A DNA stretch of 63,777 nucleotides from Mycobacterium persicum (GCF_002086675.1 NZ_MVIF01000023.1:1-63777), one strand, 5' to 3'. Positions 1 through 7,383 are shown, numbered from the stretch's first letter. The notes: generated from the letters alone by a model not told the origin. Numbers and translations: made by a program.

Positions 1-482
1 GCCCCACCGGCACCCCCAGCCTGCCCGGGGGCCCCTGAGCCACCATTGCCGCCGTTACCCAACAGATAACCACCAGGCCCACCGGGTTCCCCTGTCCCCG
101 GGGCCCCATTGGCGCCGTTGCCGATCAACGGGCGGCCCGCGATAGTAGGGGCAGTGATCGCACCAAGTAGGACTTGCTGGAGAGTCTGCAGCGGCGAGAC
201 ATTTGCCGCCTCAGTGGCCGCGTATCCTTTCGCGGCATCCGTCAGCGCCCGCACGAACTGGCCCTGTGACGCCGCCACCTTAGCGCTCAGCGCCTGATAC
301 TGCTGGGCGTAGCTGGAAAAGGCCGCAGCAATTGCCTTCGATACCTCATCGGCGGCAGCAGCCGCCAACCCACTTGTTGGGACCGCGGCCGCAGCGTTGG
401 CTGCAGTCAGAGCGGAACCGATATCCGCCAGGTCTTCCGCCGCCAGCGCCACCACGTCCGGCGTTGCGATGACAAACGACAT
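1..482 (-). CDS. PE_PGRS family protein, N-terminal part (runs off left edge)
   Basis: Reading leftwards from an ATG at 482 gives a typical PE domain that starts [20 protein letters not shown] and continues with the alanine-rich helices of the family, ending near residue 100. A short linker ([11 protein letters not shown]) leads into Gly-Gly-Asn/Ala repeats ([10 protein letters not shown]), which mark the PGRS region. The gene continues past base 1, so its length is unknown. A purine-rich ribosome site (CGGAGG) lies just upstream of the ATG. PE domains direct export through ESX type VII secretion, and PE_PGRS proteins are usually surface-associated. The family call is firm, but no individual ortholog can be named. 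Confidence 0.93.
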   Translation of the reverse strand, partial: MSFVIATPDVVALAAEDLADIGSALTAANAAAAVPTSGLAAAAADEVSKAIAAAFSSYAQQYQALSAKVAASQGQFVRALTDAAKGYAATEAANVSPLQTLQQVLLGAITAPTIAGRPLIGNGANGAPGTGEPGGPGGYLLGNGGNGGSGAPGQAGGAGG

Positions 483-854
483 CTGGCACCTCCGTCAATC
501 CGCGCAATCTGACTGTCGTCGGCATCGATAACTTCCAGCAGAGCGTATATTTCGCCGACGCATTTTCGAGGCCATTTGCCGGCCATTTGTGGGCTTGTGT
601 CAAAGCCGGTGCGGCCCAGGCCGTCGCCAGCCCGGACGATTGCCCGCGTCCCAGGCGCCGAAGGCGCCACCCCGGTGCCCGCGGCGTGCCCGGAAGCGCT
701 GCCATGATACGAATGCTGGGCAGGCCTGCAAATTTCGCAGACCTCATTGAGCAGGATGCGCAGGCGCTCCGGCCCGCATGTCGCCGGCGGCGAAGTCAGC
801 CGCTTCACGCCACGCGAAGTCGGCGGGTTAGCTGGCCGGCTTTCTGGCGGCTTA
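483..854. other. Intergenic region between divergent PE_PGRS and SRPBCC genes
   Basis: This 372-base stretch should hold the promoters of the leftward PE_PGRS gene and the rightward SRPBCC gene. I see no convincing gene, RNA or strong palindrome. Open frames across it (for example 587-919 and the long antisense frames) have proline/arginine-rich compositions typical of GC-rich shadow frames. An in-frame upstream start for the SRPBCC gene exists at 747, but the extra residues look non-coding. Confidence 0.6.
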
Positions 855-1382
855 ATGTCTGTAGTCATGTTTCCCTGCGAGCGCGTCGAGCTGACCTTTC
901 TCGACCCGGATTCCGGTGAGGCGCCATACCTGTTCCGCAACAGCGTCGACCTTGCCATCACCCCCGAGCAACTGTTCGAGGTGCTCGCCGACGCGGACGC
1001 CTGGCCGCGCTGGGCATCGGCCATCAAGAAGGTGACCTGGACCAGTCCGCAGCCCTATCACGTCGGCACCACGCGCTCCGTCGACATGCACGGGGGCATG
1101 GAGGTCAATGAGGAGTTTCTGGTCTGGGAGCCGGTGCATCGCATGGCATTTCGGTTCAACGAATGCTCGACCCAAGCGGTCGCCGCGTTCGCCGAGGATT
1201 ACCGGGTCGAGGTCATTCCCGGTGGCTGCCGGCTCACCTGGACCATGGCGCAAAAGCCCGCCGGCCCAGCGGTCCTGGGCATGTTCTTGTTCCGGCCGCT
1301 GCTGAACCTGGCCCTGCGCCGATTTCTTGCCAACCTGCGCAGGTACACCGACGCGCGGTTCGCCACCGGGAAGCAGGGTTAG
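855..1382 (+). CDS. SRPBCC / polyketide cyclase-like protein (Rv2574-like)
   Basis: The product is about 175 aa. Its pattern is that of a START/SRPBCC fold: an N-terminal strand, then ITPEQLFEVLADADAWPRW, the typical helix followed by the conserved W-P-x-W motif, then alternating strands and a long C-terminal helix (LLNLALRRFLANLRRY). This fold binds hydrophobic ligands. No substrate can be inferred. I chose the ATG at 855; a second ATG at 867 is equally possible and the frame stays open to 747. The gene lies 42 bases upstream of the zinc peptidase gene on the same strand, an order I recall from M. tuberculosis (Rv2574-Rv2575), so the two probably form an operon. Confidence 0.8.
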   Translation: MSVVMFPCERVELTFLDPDSGEAPYLFRNSVDLAITPEQLFEVLADADAWPRWASAIKKVTWTSPQPYHVGTTRSVDMHGGMEVNEEFLVWEPVHRMAFRFNECSTQAVAAFAEDYRVEVIPGGCRLTWTMAQKPAGPAVLGMFLFRPLLNLALRRFLANLRRYTDARFATGKQG

Positions 1383-1424
1383 GCTGGTTCGACCCGGTAG
1401 GCGGTCCGGATTGGGGAGCACGCG

Positions 1425-2309
1425 ATGACCTTCAACGAGGGTATGCAGATCGACACCAGCACCGCGTCGTCGTCGGGCGGTTTCCCGGGCGGGCGGATGG
1501 CCATCGGCGGCGGCATCGGCGGGTTGTTGATCGTGGTGGTCGCCCTGTTCCTGGGAGTCGATCCGGGCGGCATCATGAGCCAGCAACCGGTCGACAGCCG
1601 CGAGGCCGTGGCACCCGGCTTCGACTTGAGCCGGTGCAAGACCGGCGCCGACGCCAACAAGTACGTGCAGTGCCGGGTGGTGGCCACCGGCAACTCCCTG
1701 GACGCGGTATGGAAGCAGCTGATGCCCAACCGCTACACCCGCCCGCATCTGCGGCTGTTCAGTGGTCAGGTCAGCACCGGTTGCGGACCGGCCAGCAGCG
1801 ACGTGGGGCCGTTCTACTGTCCGGTGGACAAGACCGCGTATTTCGACACCGACTTCTTCCAGCTGCTGGTCACCCAATTCGGTTCCAGCGGTGGACCATT
1901 CGCCGAAGAATACGTCGTAGCCCACGAATACGGCCATCACGTGCAAAACCTGCTGGGGGTGCTCGGCCGCGCTCAGCAGGGAGCGCAGGGCGCCGGTGGC
2001 AACGGGGTGCGCACCGAGTTGCAGGCCGACTGCTACGCCGGCGTCTGGGCCTACTACGCGTCGACCGTCAAACAGCAGAGCACCGGAGTGCCGTACCTGC
2101 AGCCATTGAGCGACAAGGACATTCAAGACGCACTCTCGGCCGCGGCGTCCGTCGGCGATGACCGCATCCAGCAGCAGGTGAACGGACGCACCAACCCCGA
2201 CACGTGGACACACGGCTCGTCGACGCAGCGGCAAAAGTGGTTCACCGTCGGCTATCAGACCGGCGATCCCAACAAGTGCGACACCTTCAAAGCCGCCGAC
2301 CTGGGATAG
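1425..2309 (+). CDS. Neutral zinc metallopeptidase, membrane-anchored (Rv2575/YpfJ family)
   Basis: The 294-aa protein has a short Gly-rich N-terminus, one membrane segment at about residues 26-46 (GGIGGLLIVVVALFLGV), and an extracytoplasmic catalytic domain. The zinc site HEYGH is visible at residues 167-171, with a downstream ELQAD segment (Glu198) placed like the third ligand of this family (PF04228-type). The signature FYCPVDKTAYFDTDFF is also typical. Cysteines such as those in RCKTG/QCRVV may form disulfides outside the membrane. The start is an ATG 42 bases after the SRPBCC gene. The natural substrate of the family is unknown. The P450 gene begins 7 bases after this stop, so the accessory cassette may be read through from this operon. 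Confidence 0.9.
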   Translation: MTFNEGMQIDTSTASSSGGFPGGRMAIGGGIGGLLIVVVALFLGVDPGGIMSQQPVDSREAVAPGFDLSRCKTGADANKYVQCRVVATGNSLDAVWKQLMPNRYTRPHLRLFSGQVSTGCGPASSDVGPFYCPVDKTAYFDTDFFQLLVTQFGSSGGPFAEEYVVAHEYGHHVQNLLGVLGRAQQGAQGAGGNGVRTELQADCYAGVWAYYASTVKQQSTGVPYLQPLSDKDIQDALSAAASVGDDRIQQQVNGRTNPDTWTHGSSTQRQKWFTVGYQTGDPNKCDTFKAADLG

Positions 2310-2316
2310 AGCCGGG

Positions 2317-3522
2317 TTGATCAACCACCCGATCACGGTAGGGACGGCGGAGTTCAACGCCGACCAGCACCGGTACTACGACTGGATGCGCCGCAATGCT
2401 CCGGTCTACCGGGGGCGGCTGGCCCTGCGACCACCCGACCGGGATGTCTATTTCATCTCCCGTTACCAAGACTGCGTGGCCGTGGTCACCGACCCGCGGA
2501 TCCGGCGCGTCGTGGAGGGCGCCGAACATCTCCCGTTGCCCGACGCAATCCGGATGCTCACCAGCGGCACCATGGTGTATCAGGACGATCCCGCGCATCT
2601 GCGGCTGCGCAAGCTGGTCAGCCGGCCGTTTACCCCACGCGCGATCGCGCGCCTTGGCGATCGAGTACAGACCGTCACCCGTGCTGTGCTCGACGGGTTT
2701 GCGGCAGGGCAGCGGATCGACCTGCAACGCGACTACGCGTTGCCGATCCCGACCACGGTGATCAGTGAGATGGTCGGCATACCCGCTCAGGATCGGTCCG
2801 CCTGCTACGACTACATCGACTCGCTGTTCGAGATGATGTTGGCCGGCGGGGCCGAGGGCGCAGCACGGCGCATGGACGACTTCGTCGACTATCTGCGGGA
2901 TCTGGTCCAACAGCGTCGCGGCGACCCGGGGCAAGACATCATCACCGCGATGATCGAGGCCAGCGAGGACGGCGACCGGCTATCGGACGACGAGATCATC
3001 GCGATGGTGTTCCTGCTCATCACCGGCGACTATCAAACGACCCCGAACGTGATCACCAACGGAATCGCCGCCCTGCTCACCCACCCCGAACAGCTCAGCC
3101 TGCTACAGCGACGACCCGAGCTCATCGGCGGCGCCGTCGAAGAGGTCCTGCGTTATACCGGCACCGTTGGCAGCACCGAGGCGACCACGTTCGCCGCCGA
3201 GGACATCGTCGTGCACGGCGTCAGCATTCCGCGCGGAGCGATGGTGGTGCCGCTGCTGACGTCTGCCAACCGCGACCCCGCCGAGTTCGACAATCCCGAC
3301 CGCTTCGATATCACCCGCAAGCCCAACCACCACCTGGCCTTCAGCCGAGGCAGTCACTTCTGTCTGGGCTCACATCTCGCGCGGATGGAAGCCCGCATCG
3401 CGATCGCCGGCTTGATCACCCGGTTCCCCGGTCTCACCCTGGTTATCGCCGCGGAGGAGCTTCGCCTCGAACCGATCCCGCTGCTCAATCGATACGCCGA
3501 GCTTCCCGTCATGCTGGGATAA
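2317..3522 (+). CDS. Cytochrome P450 of the peptide/methyltransferase cassette
   Basis: This is a 401-aa soluble bacterial P450. The heme loop FSRGSHFCLG places the thiolate ligand at Cys349, and the K-helix ExxR is E276-R279. In the I helix the oxygen-activation motif reads TGDYQTT (236-242). Gln240 sits where most P450s have Asp/Glu before the conserved Thr, which hints at unusual proton delivery or non-hydroxylating (for example coupling) chemistry. The start is TTG at 2317, 7 bases after the zinc peptidase stop; no better start is visible. Downstream on the same strand lie a 26-aa peptide gene and a SAM methyltransferase. By analogy with P450-tailored ribosomal peptides, its substrate may be that peptide, but this is inference. 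Redox partners (ferredoxin, reductase) are not encoded nearby. Confidence 0.93.
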   Translation: MINHPITVGTAEFNADQHRYYDWMRRNAPVYRGRLALRPPDRDVYFISRYQDCVAVVTDPRIRRVVEGAEHLPLPDAIRMLTSGTMVYQDDPAHLRLRKLVSRPFTPRAIARLGDRVQTVTRAVLDGFAAGQRIDLQRDYALPIPTTVISEMVGIPAQDRSACYDYIDSLFEMMLAGGAEGAARRMDDFVDYLRDLVQQRRGDPGQDIITAMIEASEDGDRLSDDEIIAMVFLLITGDYQTTPNVITNGIAALLTHPEQLSLLQRRPELIGGAVEEVLRYTGTVGSTEATTFAAEDIVVHGVSIPRGAMVVPLLTSANRDPAEFDNPDRFDITRKPNHHLAFSRGSHFCLGSHLARMEARIAIAGLITRFPGLTLVIAAEELRLEPIPLLNRYAELPVMLG

Positions 3523-3548
3523 CACTCACCCGTGCGACGGCACCCGCC

Positions 3549-3570
3549 GTGTCCCCCATCTGGGGGACAC
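3549..3570. terminator. Perfect 9-bp inverted repeat downstream of the P450 gene
   Basis: GTGTCCCCC and GGGGGACAC form a perfect stem around a 4-base loop, starting 27 bases after the P450 stop. It lacks a T-tract, as many mycobacterial terminators do. It would separate the P450 transcript from the peptide gene or stabilise a processed 3' end. Confidence 0.5.
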
Positions 3571-3593
3571 GTGGTCCTACCCAGCCAGGGGAT

Positions 3594-3612
3594 ACACATT
3601 TGCTCAATGTGT
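3594..3612. promoter_or_regulatory. Palindrome upstream of peptide gene 1 (operator candidate)
   Basis: ACACATT (3594-3600) and AATGTGT (3606-3612) form a perfect 7-bp inverted repeat with a 5-base spacer. It lies 57 bases before the peptide start in a locally AT-rich stretch (3590-3669) that looks like a promoter region. No cognate regulator can be assigned; the XRE regulator at 8298 is one possibility. Confidence 0.4.
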
Positions 3613-3669
3613 AACGACAATCGGAGACGTTGATAGACACAGATTATTGAGCAAGAAAGGAGATTGATC

Positions 3670-3750
3670 ATGTCCCACGAGCTCTTGTTCAATGCACACG
3701 AGACGCCCTATGCGTTGATCTCGTTCGTCGTCGACGACATCGTCCACTGA
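3670..3750 (+). CDS. 26-aa peptide 1, candidate RiPP precursor in P450/methyltransferase cassette
   Basis: ATG to TGA encodes 26 residues, too short for usual gene finding. A strong ribosome site (AAAGGAG, about 8 bases upstream) precedes the ATG. The peptide begins MSHELLF, has His at 3, 10 and 26, Pro13, Tyr14 and Phe19, and ends in FVVDDI plus Val-His. It is soluble and acidic, with no signal peptide or Cys. It matches peptide 2 (8892-8972) over its full length: identical at positions 1, 2, 4, 6, 7, 11, 13, 19, 21, 22 and 24, with acidic residue 23 conserved in kind. Its position between a P450 and a methyltransferase, and the flanking hairpins, suggest a modified-peptide precursor; Tyr14, Phe and His residues are plausible P450 targets. 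It could instead be a regulatory or signalling peptide. I do not recognise it as mycofactocin or any named family. Confidence 0.8.
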   Translation: MSHELLFNAHETPYALISFVVDDIVH

Positions 3751-3783
3751 CGGTGACCATCGGTTGGATCCACTAGCCGACAC

Positions 3784-3829
3784 GGCCAGCGGGAGTTTGA
3801 TCAGCAGGTCTGCATCACTCCCGCTGGCC
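3784..3829. promoter_or_regulatory. Strong 13-bp hairpin between peptide gene 1 and the methyltransferase gene
   Basis: GGCCAGCGGGAGT (3784-3796) is perfectly complementary to ACTCCCGCTGGCC (3817-3829). The 20-base loop can pair further (TGAT with ATCA past a one-base bulge, then GCAG with CTGC). It starts 34 bases after the peptide stop and ends 33 bases before the methyltransferase ATG. Such an element could act as a partial terminator or RNA-stabilising stem, giving more peptide mRNA than enzyme mRNA. Confidence 0.6.
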
Positions 3830-3862
3830 CGGCGGCGCACGACAGGACAGCAGGTACATCGC

Positions 3863-4549
3863 ATGCGCGGCAGCGCCGAACCGGGTTCCGGCGGCCCGAT
3901 AACCTCCGACGGCAGCGTGGTCGAGATCTACCGCCGGGTGTCGGGGGACGCCGAGGTGCAGGTCATCGCCGCAATGCTCAACCCGGCAAGCACGGTGTTG
4001 GACTTGGGATCCGGGGTCGGCCGAATCGCTAATCCGCTGTCCGAACTGGGCCATCAGCTAACCGCGGTGGACGACTCCGCCGACATGCTTGCCCATGTCC
4101 GCCCTGGGCGAACGGTCCAGGCCCGCATCGAGAACGTGCGGCTTGCCGAGAAGTTCGACGCCGTCCTGCTGGCTAGCAGCTTGATCAACTATCCGGGTAT
4201 CGAATTCCGCAGGCGCCTCCTGGCGACCATCGCCCACCACCTCGAGCCGGACGGCAAGGCCATCATCCAGTGGCGACCATTAGAGTGGTTCGCCCAGCGA
4301 CCACCGGGCAGCTACCAGCGCTCCGATGGTCAGATGTTGCAGACGATGACGATCCTGAGCAACGAGGACGGGACTGTCGTTGGCGAGTTCACCCTGGACA
4401 ACGACGACAAAAGGCTGACCCAATCGTTCGAAGCCCACCACGTGACAACCGACGAACTCAAAGCCCTGCTCAACGAGGTGGGCATGCGACTAGACACCGC
4501 CGACCCGGACTCGTCGGAATGGTTGGTGGCCACACCACGAACGGAATAG
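3863..4549 (+). CDS. Class I SAM-dependent methyltransferase of the peptide cassette
   Basis: From the ATG at 3863 the product is 228 aa. Motif I is VLDLGSGVGRIA, followed by the acidic loop LTAVDDSADML (motif II), a FDAVLLASSLINYP segment (motif IV region) and LEPDGKAIIQWRP. This is a Rossmann-fold methyltransferase of unknown target. The frame stays open to a TTG at 3764, but that would put the 3784-3829 hairpin inside the coding region and adds an Arg/Ser-rich, low-quality N-terminus, so I prefer 3863. The ribosome site is weak. It lies downstream of the P450 and peptide 1 on the same strand, so the peptide or the P450 product is its most likely substrate (inference). Confidence 0.85.
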   Translation: MRGSAEPGSGGPITSDGSVVEIYRRVSGDAEVQVIAAMLNPASTVLDLGSGVGRIANPLSELGHQLTAVDDSADMLAHVRPGRTVQARIENVRLAEKFDAVLLASSLINYPGIEFRRRLLATIAHHLEPDGKAIIQWRPLEWFAQRPPGSYQRSDGQMLQTMTILSNEDGTVVGEFTLDNDDKRLTQSFEAHHVTTDELKALLNEVGMRLDTADPDSSEWLVATPRTE

Positions 4550-4570
4550 TCCCGCATCGTCAGGGTCAGC

Positions 4571-4762
4571 GGTTCCTCGATGCCAGCCCCGTCGTAGCCG
4601 GTTGATGAACGAAACGACATGGCCGTTGTTCCACCGCGTCCCTGCCAGCAAGCGCCAGAGCCCTAATTGCGCAACGCAAAACTCTTGCAGCGCTTGGCAA
4701 ATCAGTTCTGGCCCGTAGTCCATGCGCACCGGCGGAGGCCAAGCGCGTCGGTTCGCGATCGC
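4571..4762 (-). pseudogene. Remnant of an IS3-family transposase (integrase core)
   Basis: Read on the minus strand, this stretch translates to AIANRRAWPPPVRMDYGPEL and then matches the rve integrase core of IS3-type OrfB: RMDxGPE, an xxALQEFC helix, and WNNGHxxSFxNRLRR. Key positions have drifted: the Asn normally before GPE is Tyr, and the usual Glu of the catalytic triad (HIESF) is Val. Only about 64 codons remain and no terminal repeats are visible. It is a scar of past insertion on the right side of the peptide cassette. Confidence 0.7.
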
Positions 4763-4937
4763 CGCTCAGCATACGGTCGCGCCGTTGCCGCGCTGCGGTA
4801 GGGGCGGCCAGGCACGGCAGCGGAAGCCGCTGCATCTATTCGGCGGCCTGGCCCTAAACCGCTGATTCCGCTGGCTTCGGGTTGACTCTGGTAGCCGCGT
4901 GGAATCTGATGACATCGATGACGGCGAATCCTTACCC

Positions 4938-4980
4938 GGCCGCAGGCCGCAGGCCGCAGGCCGCAGGCCGCAGGCCGCAG
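4938..4980. repeat. Heptanucleotide tandem repeat (GGCCGCA x6) in the 5' region of the YVTN gene
   Basis: Six perfect tandem copies of GGCCGCA plus one base end 18 bases before the ATG at 4999, just ahead of the ribosome site (GAAGGGA). Tandem heptamers change copy number by slippage. Here that would alter the leader spacing, and so perhaps the expression, of the surface protein gene downstream. Confidence 0.85.
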
Positions 4981-4998
4981 AAGAAGGGACGCTAACTC

Positions 4999-6285
4999 AT
5001 GGTGACGTGCGAGAACGGTCACCAAAACCCCGACGACTACCGCTTCTGCGGGGAGTGCGGAGCCCCGATGGTGCCCGCTATGGTGCTCTGCCCAGCGGGC
5101 CACCTTACATCGGTGAACCGGCCCTTCTGTGATGAGTGCGGTGCCCCGATCATCGGTGCGGCGCCATCAGTCGCGGGCGGCATCATTTATGCGGACCTCC
5201 CTGAGTCCGGCAGCGGGCCGTCGTTTCGGATGGTATGGGGGTCGTGGAAGAACGCCAAGATCAGGCGCGCAGCCATGATTGTTGGGAGTCTGCTTCTTGT
5301 GGGCGCGCTTGCCGTGCTTGGGTTTTCGGTGCTCAACTCCGGCCACGACCGCGTCGGCAGCACAACCACCGGACCGGGATCGACGACGCCGGTGACGCAC
5401 ACTGTCACCGCAACCGTGGCCGTCGGCTCTCTCCCCAACGGAGTAGCGGTCGATTCTGGCACCCGCACCATCTACACCGTCAACCACACGGTCCGCGGCA
5501 GGGTGTCGGTGATCGACGCAAAGACACACAAGGTCACGGCCACCGTGCCCGTCGGCGGCTCTCCGGTCGGGGCAGCGGTGGATCCAGACACCCACACCGT
5601 CTACGTCACCAACAACGACGACGACACGGTGTCGGTGATCGACGGAAAGACGCACACCGTCACCGCCACCGTGCGGGTGGGCCACGGCCCGTTCGGGGTG
5701 GCGGTGGATCCGGAGACCCACACCGCCTACGTCACCAACGCTTTCGACGCTTCCGTGTCGGTGATTGACGGGAATACGCACACCGTCACCGCCACCGTGC
5801 ACGTCGGCTCCGGCCCGTTCGGGGTGGCGGTGGATCCGGAGACCCACACCGCCTACGTCACCAACAGCGACGACGACACGGTGTCGCTAATCGGCGGGTC
5901 GACACACACCGTCACGGCCACCGTGGCTGTCAGTAAGCGACCGTACGGAGTGGCCGTGGATCCTGGCACGCACACGATTTACACCGCCAACCCGGACGGC
6001 CATACCGTGTCGGTGATCGACGGAAGGACGAACACGGTCATCGCCACCGTGCCCGTCGGCACGAAACCGTGGCAGGTTGCGGTGGATCCGGTGACGCACA
6101 CCGCCTATGTCACCAACTACGACGAGGACCCCACACTGTGGGTGATCAACGGACAGGCGCACACGGTCACGGCCACAGTGGCCGTCGGTAAGCACCCGTG
6201 GGGGGTCGCGGTGGACCCAAACATCCACACCGCATACGTCACGAGCTACCTCGATGGCACGATGACGGTGATCGAGTCCAGATAG
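4999..6285 (+). CDS. Membrane-anchored zinc-ribbon protein with seven-repeat YVTN beta-propeller
   Basis: The 428-aa protein starts with two zinc ribbons: CENGH..CGECGAP at residues 4-24 and CPAGH..CDECGAP at about 35-53. A membrane segment follows at about 94-112 (IVGSLLLVGALAVLGFSVL), then a Thr-rich linker (TTTGPGSTTPVTHT). The rest is seven repeats of about 42 residues with the core VTATVxVGxxPxGVAVDPxTHTxYVTN followed by SVIDG. Seven repeats fit a seven-bladed YVTN propeller outside the membrane, with the ribbons in the cytoplasm. The repeats are also very similar at DNA level (about 126-bp units), so copy number may vary. Propellers of this kind are binding modules; no enzyme motif is present. 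The ATG at 4999 has GAAGGGA upstream. Confidence 0.88.
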   Translation: MVTCENGHQNPDDYRFCGECGAPMVPAMVLCPAGHLTSVNRPFCDECGAPIIGAAPSVAGGIIYADLPESGSGPSFRMVWGSWKNAKIRRAAMIVGSLLLVGALAVLGFSVLNSGHDRVGSTTTGPGSTTPVTHTVTATVAVGSLPNGVAVDSGTRTIYTVNHTVRGRVSVIDAKTHKVTATVPVGGSPVGAAVDPDTHTVYVTNNDDDTVSVIDGKTHTVTATVRVGHGPFGVAVDPETHTAYVTNAFDASVSVIDGNTHTVTATVHVGSGPFGVAVDPETHTAYVTNSDDDTVSLIGGSTHTVTATVAVSKRPYGVAVDPGTHTIYTANPDGHTVSVIDGRTNTVIATVPVGTKPWQVAVDPVTHTAYVTNYDEDPTLWVINGQAHTVTATVAVGKHPWGVAVDPNIHTAYVTSYLDGTMTVIESR

Positions 6286-6486
6286 CCCGCAGCCCGACCT
6301 TCACTGCCGCGCAACCGCCCGGTTGGCCTCACCGTCGCGCTTGGCTTCAAACACCAACCGCAACAACGCGTTCGACATCGACGGAGGCGATGAGGTCAAC
6401 AATGACTTCCGATGGTCCGCGACGCACCGACTGCCGGCGTAGAGTCGAAAGTCGCCTCAGCTGCGGCACCAAAGTCGCGACAAGCA

Positions 6487-7383
6487 TTACCCGCCCGCCA
6501 GCAAGTCCCACAACTCGGCACGCGCCCGCTCGTCGAGCGGCAGCAACGGCGCTCGCGGATCCCCCACCGGGAAACCCAACAACTCGAGACCGGCCTTCAC
6601 CGTTTTCGGCAGGCCGCCGGCGACGATGAACTGCAGCAGCGGCTTCAGGTCGTCGTAAAGGAGCTGGGCCTTCTCGAGGTCGTCGCGGCGCACCGCCTCA
6701 TAGAGGTCGATGCAGGGCTGCGGCCGCAGGTTGGGGGCAGCCGTACACCATCCGGCCGCACCGGCCCGTAACGCGTCCAGCACCAGCGGGTTGCTGCCGT
6801 TGTAGAAGGGCAGCTGGCCGTCGCTGAGTTGGGCGATGCGGTGCATCCGGGACAGATCGCCGGTGGATTCCTTGACCATGGTGAGGTTTTCGATGTTGTC
6901 GAACATGGTGACCAACAGTTCGGGGCTCATGTCGACGCCGCTGGTGGCCGGATTGTTGTAGGCCATGATCGGGATTCCGATCGCGTCGCCGATACTGCGG
7001 TAGTGTTGGGCGATCTCGCGTTCGGTGAGCTTCCAGTAGGACACCGGCAGGATCATCACCGCGTCGGCGCCGGCCCGCTCGGCGTACCGGGCACGCCGAA
7101 TGGTCTTGGCAGTGGTCACATCCGACACGCCGACAATCAGCGGCACCCGCCGATCGACGGCCGCAATGGTGGTGTCGACCACGGTGTCGAACTCTGACTC
7201 GTCGAGGTATGCCAGTTCACCGGTGCTGCCCAGCGGGGCAATGGCGTGCACGCCGGAGCCGACCAGGCGATCGACCAGGGCCGCGAGTCGGGTGGTGTCG
7301 ATACCACCGGTTGCGTCGGGCGCGAATGGCGTGACTGGGTAGGCGATGATCCCGTGGATCTTGGGCGCGGCTGGTTGGGCCAC
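6487..7383 (-). CDS. DapA-like Schiff-base lyase/aldolase (DHDPS/NAL superfamily)
   Basis: The 298-aa protein has the full superfamily pattern: the GSTGE substrate-carboxylate loop, YNNPATSG with the conserved Tyr, and the Schiff-base lysine K171 in TMVKESTGD. Members cleave or condense 2-oxo acids such as dihydrodipicolinate, N-acetylneuraminate or deoxy-sugar acids. True lysine-pathway DapA is normally elsewhere in the chromosome. Here the gene is 36 bases downstream of a class II aldolase on the same strand and under a divergent XRE-cupin regulator, so a catabolic role on a sugar-acid-like substrate is more likely. Exact substrate not determinable. Confidence 0.88.
   Translation of the reverse strand: MAQPAAPKIHGIIAYPVTPFAPDATGGIDTTRLAALVDRLVGSGVHAIAPLGSTGELAYLDESEFDTVVDTTIAAVDRRVPLIVGVSDVTTAKTIRRARYAERAGADAVMILPVSYWKLTEREIAQHYRSIGDAIGIPIMAYNNPATSGVDMSPELLVTMFDNIENLTMVKESTGDLSRMHRIAQLSDGQLPFYNGSNPLVLDALRAGAAGWCTAAPNLRPQPCIDLYEAVRRDDLEKAQLLYDDLKPLLQFIVAGGLPKTVKAGLELLGFPVGDPRAPLLPLDERARAELWDLLAGG

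Noticed and set aside
852..2357. A 501-codon minus-strand frame opposite the SRPBCC and zinc peptidase genes
   Set aside because: Antisense to two genes with recognisable catalytic or fold motifs; no domain of its own.
3670..3750. Peptide 1 as a mycofactocin-type precursor
   Set aside because: The mycofactocin precursor ends in a Val-Tyr pair and is next to radical SAM mftC. Here the end is Val-His, and the neighbours are a P450 and a methyltransferase.
3764..3862. Upstream TTG start for the methyltransferase
   Set aside because: It would place the strong 13-bp hairpin inside the coding region and adds an unconserved-looking Arg/Ser-rich stretch. ATG at 3863 precedes the recognisable fold.
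5390..6270. CRISPR-like repeats
   Set aside because: The regular units are coding repeats of YVTN propeller blades with conserved protein sequence in every unit, not repeat-spacer units.
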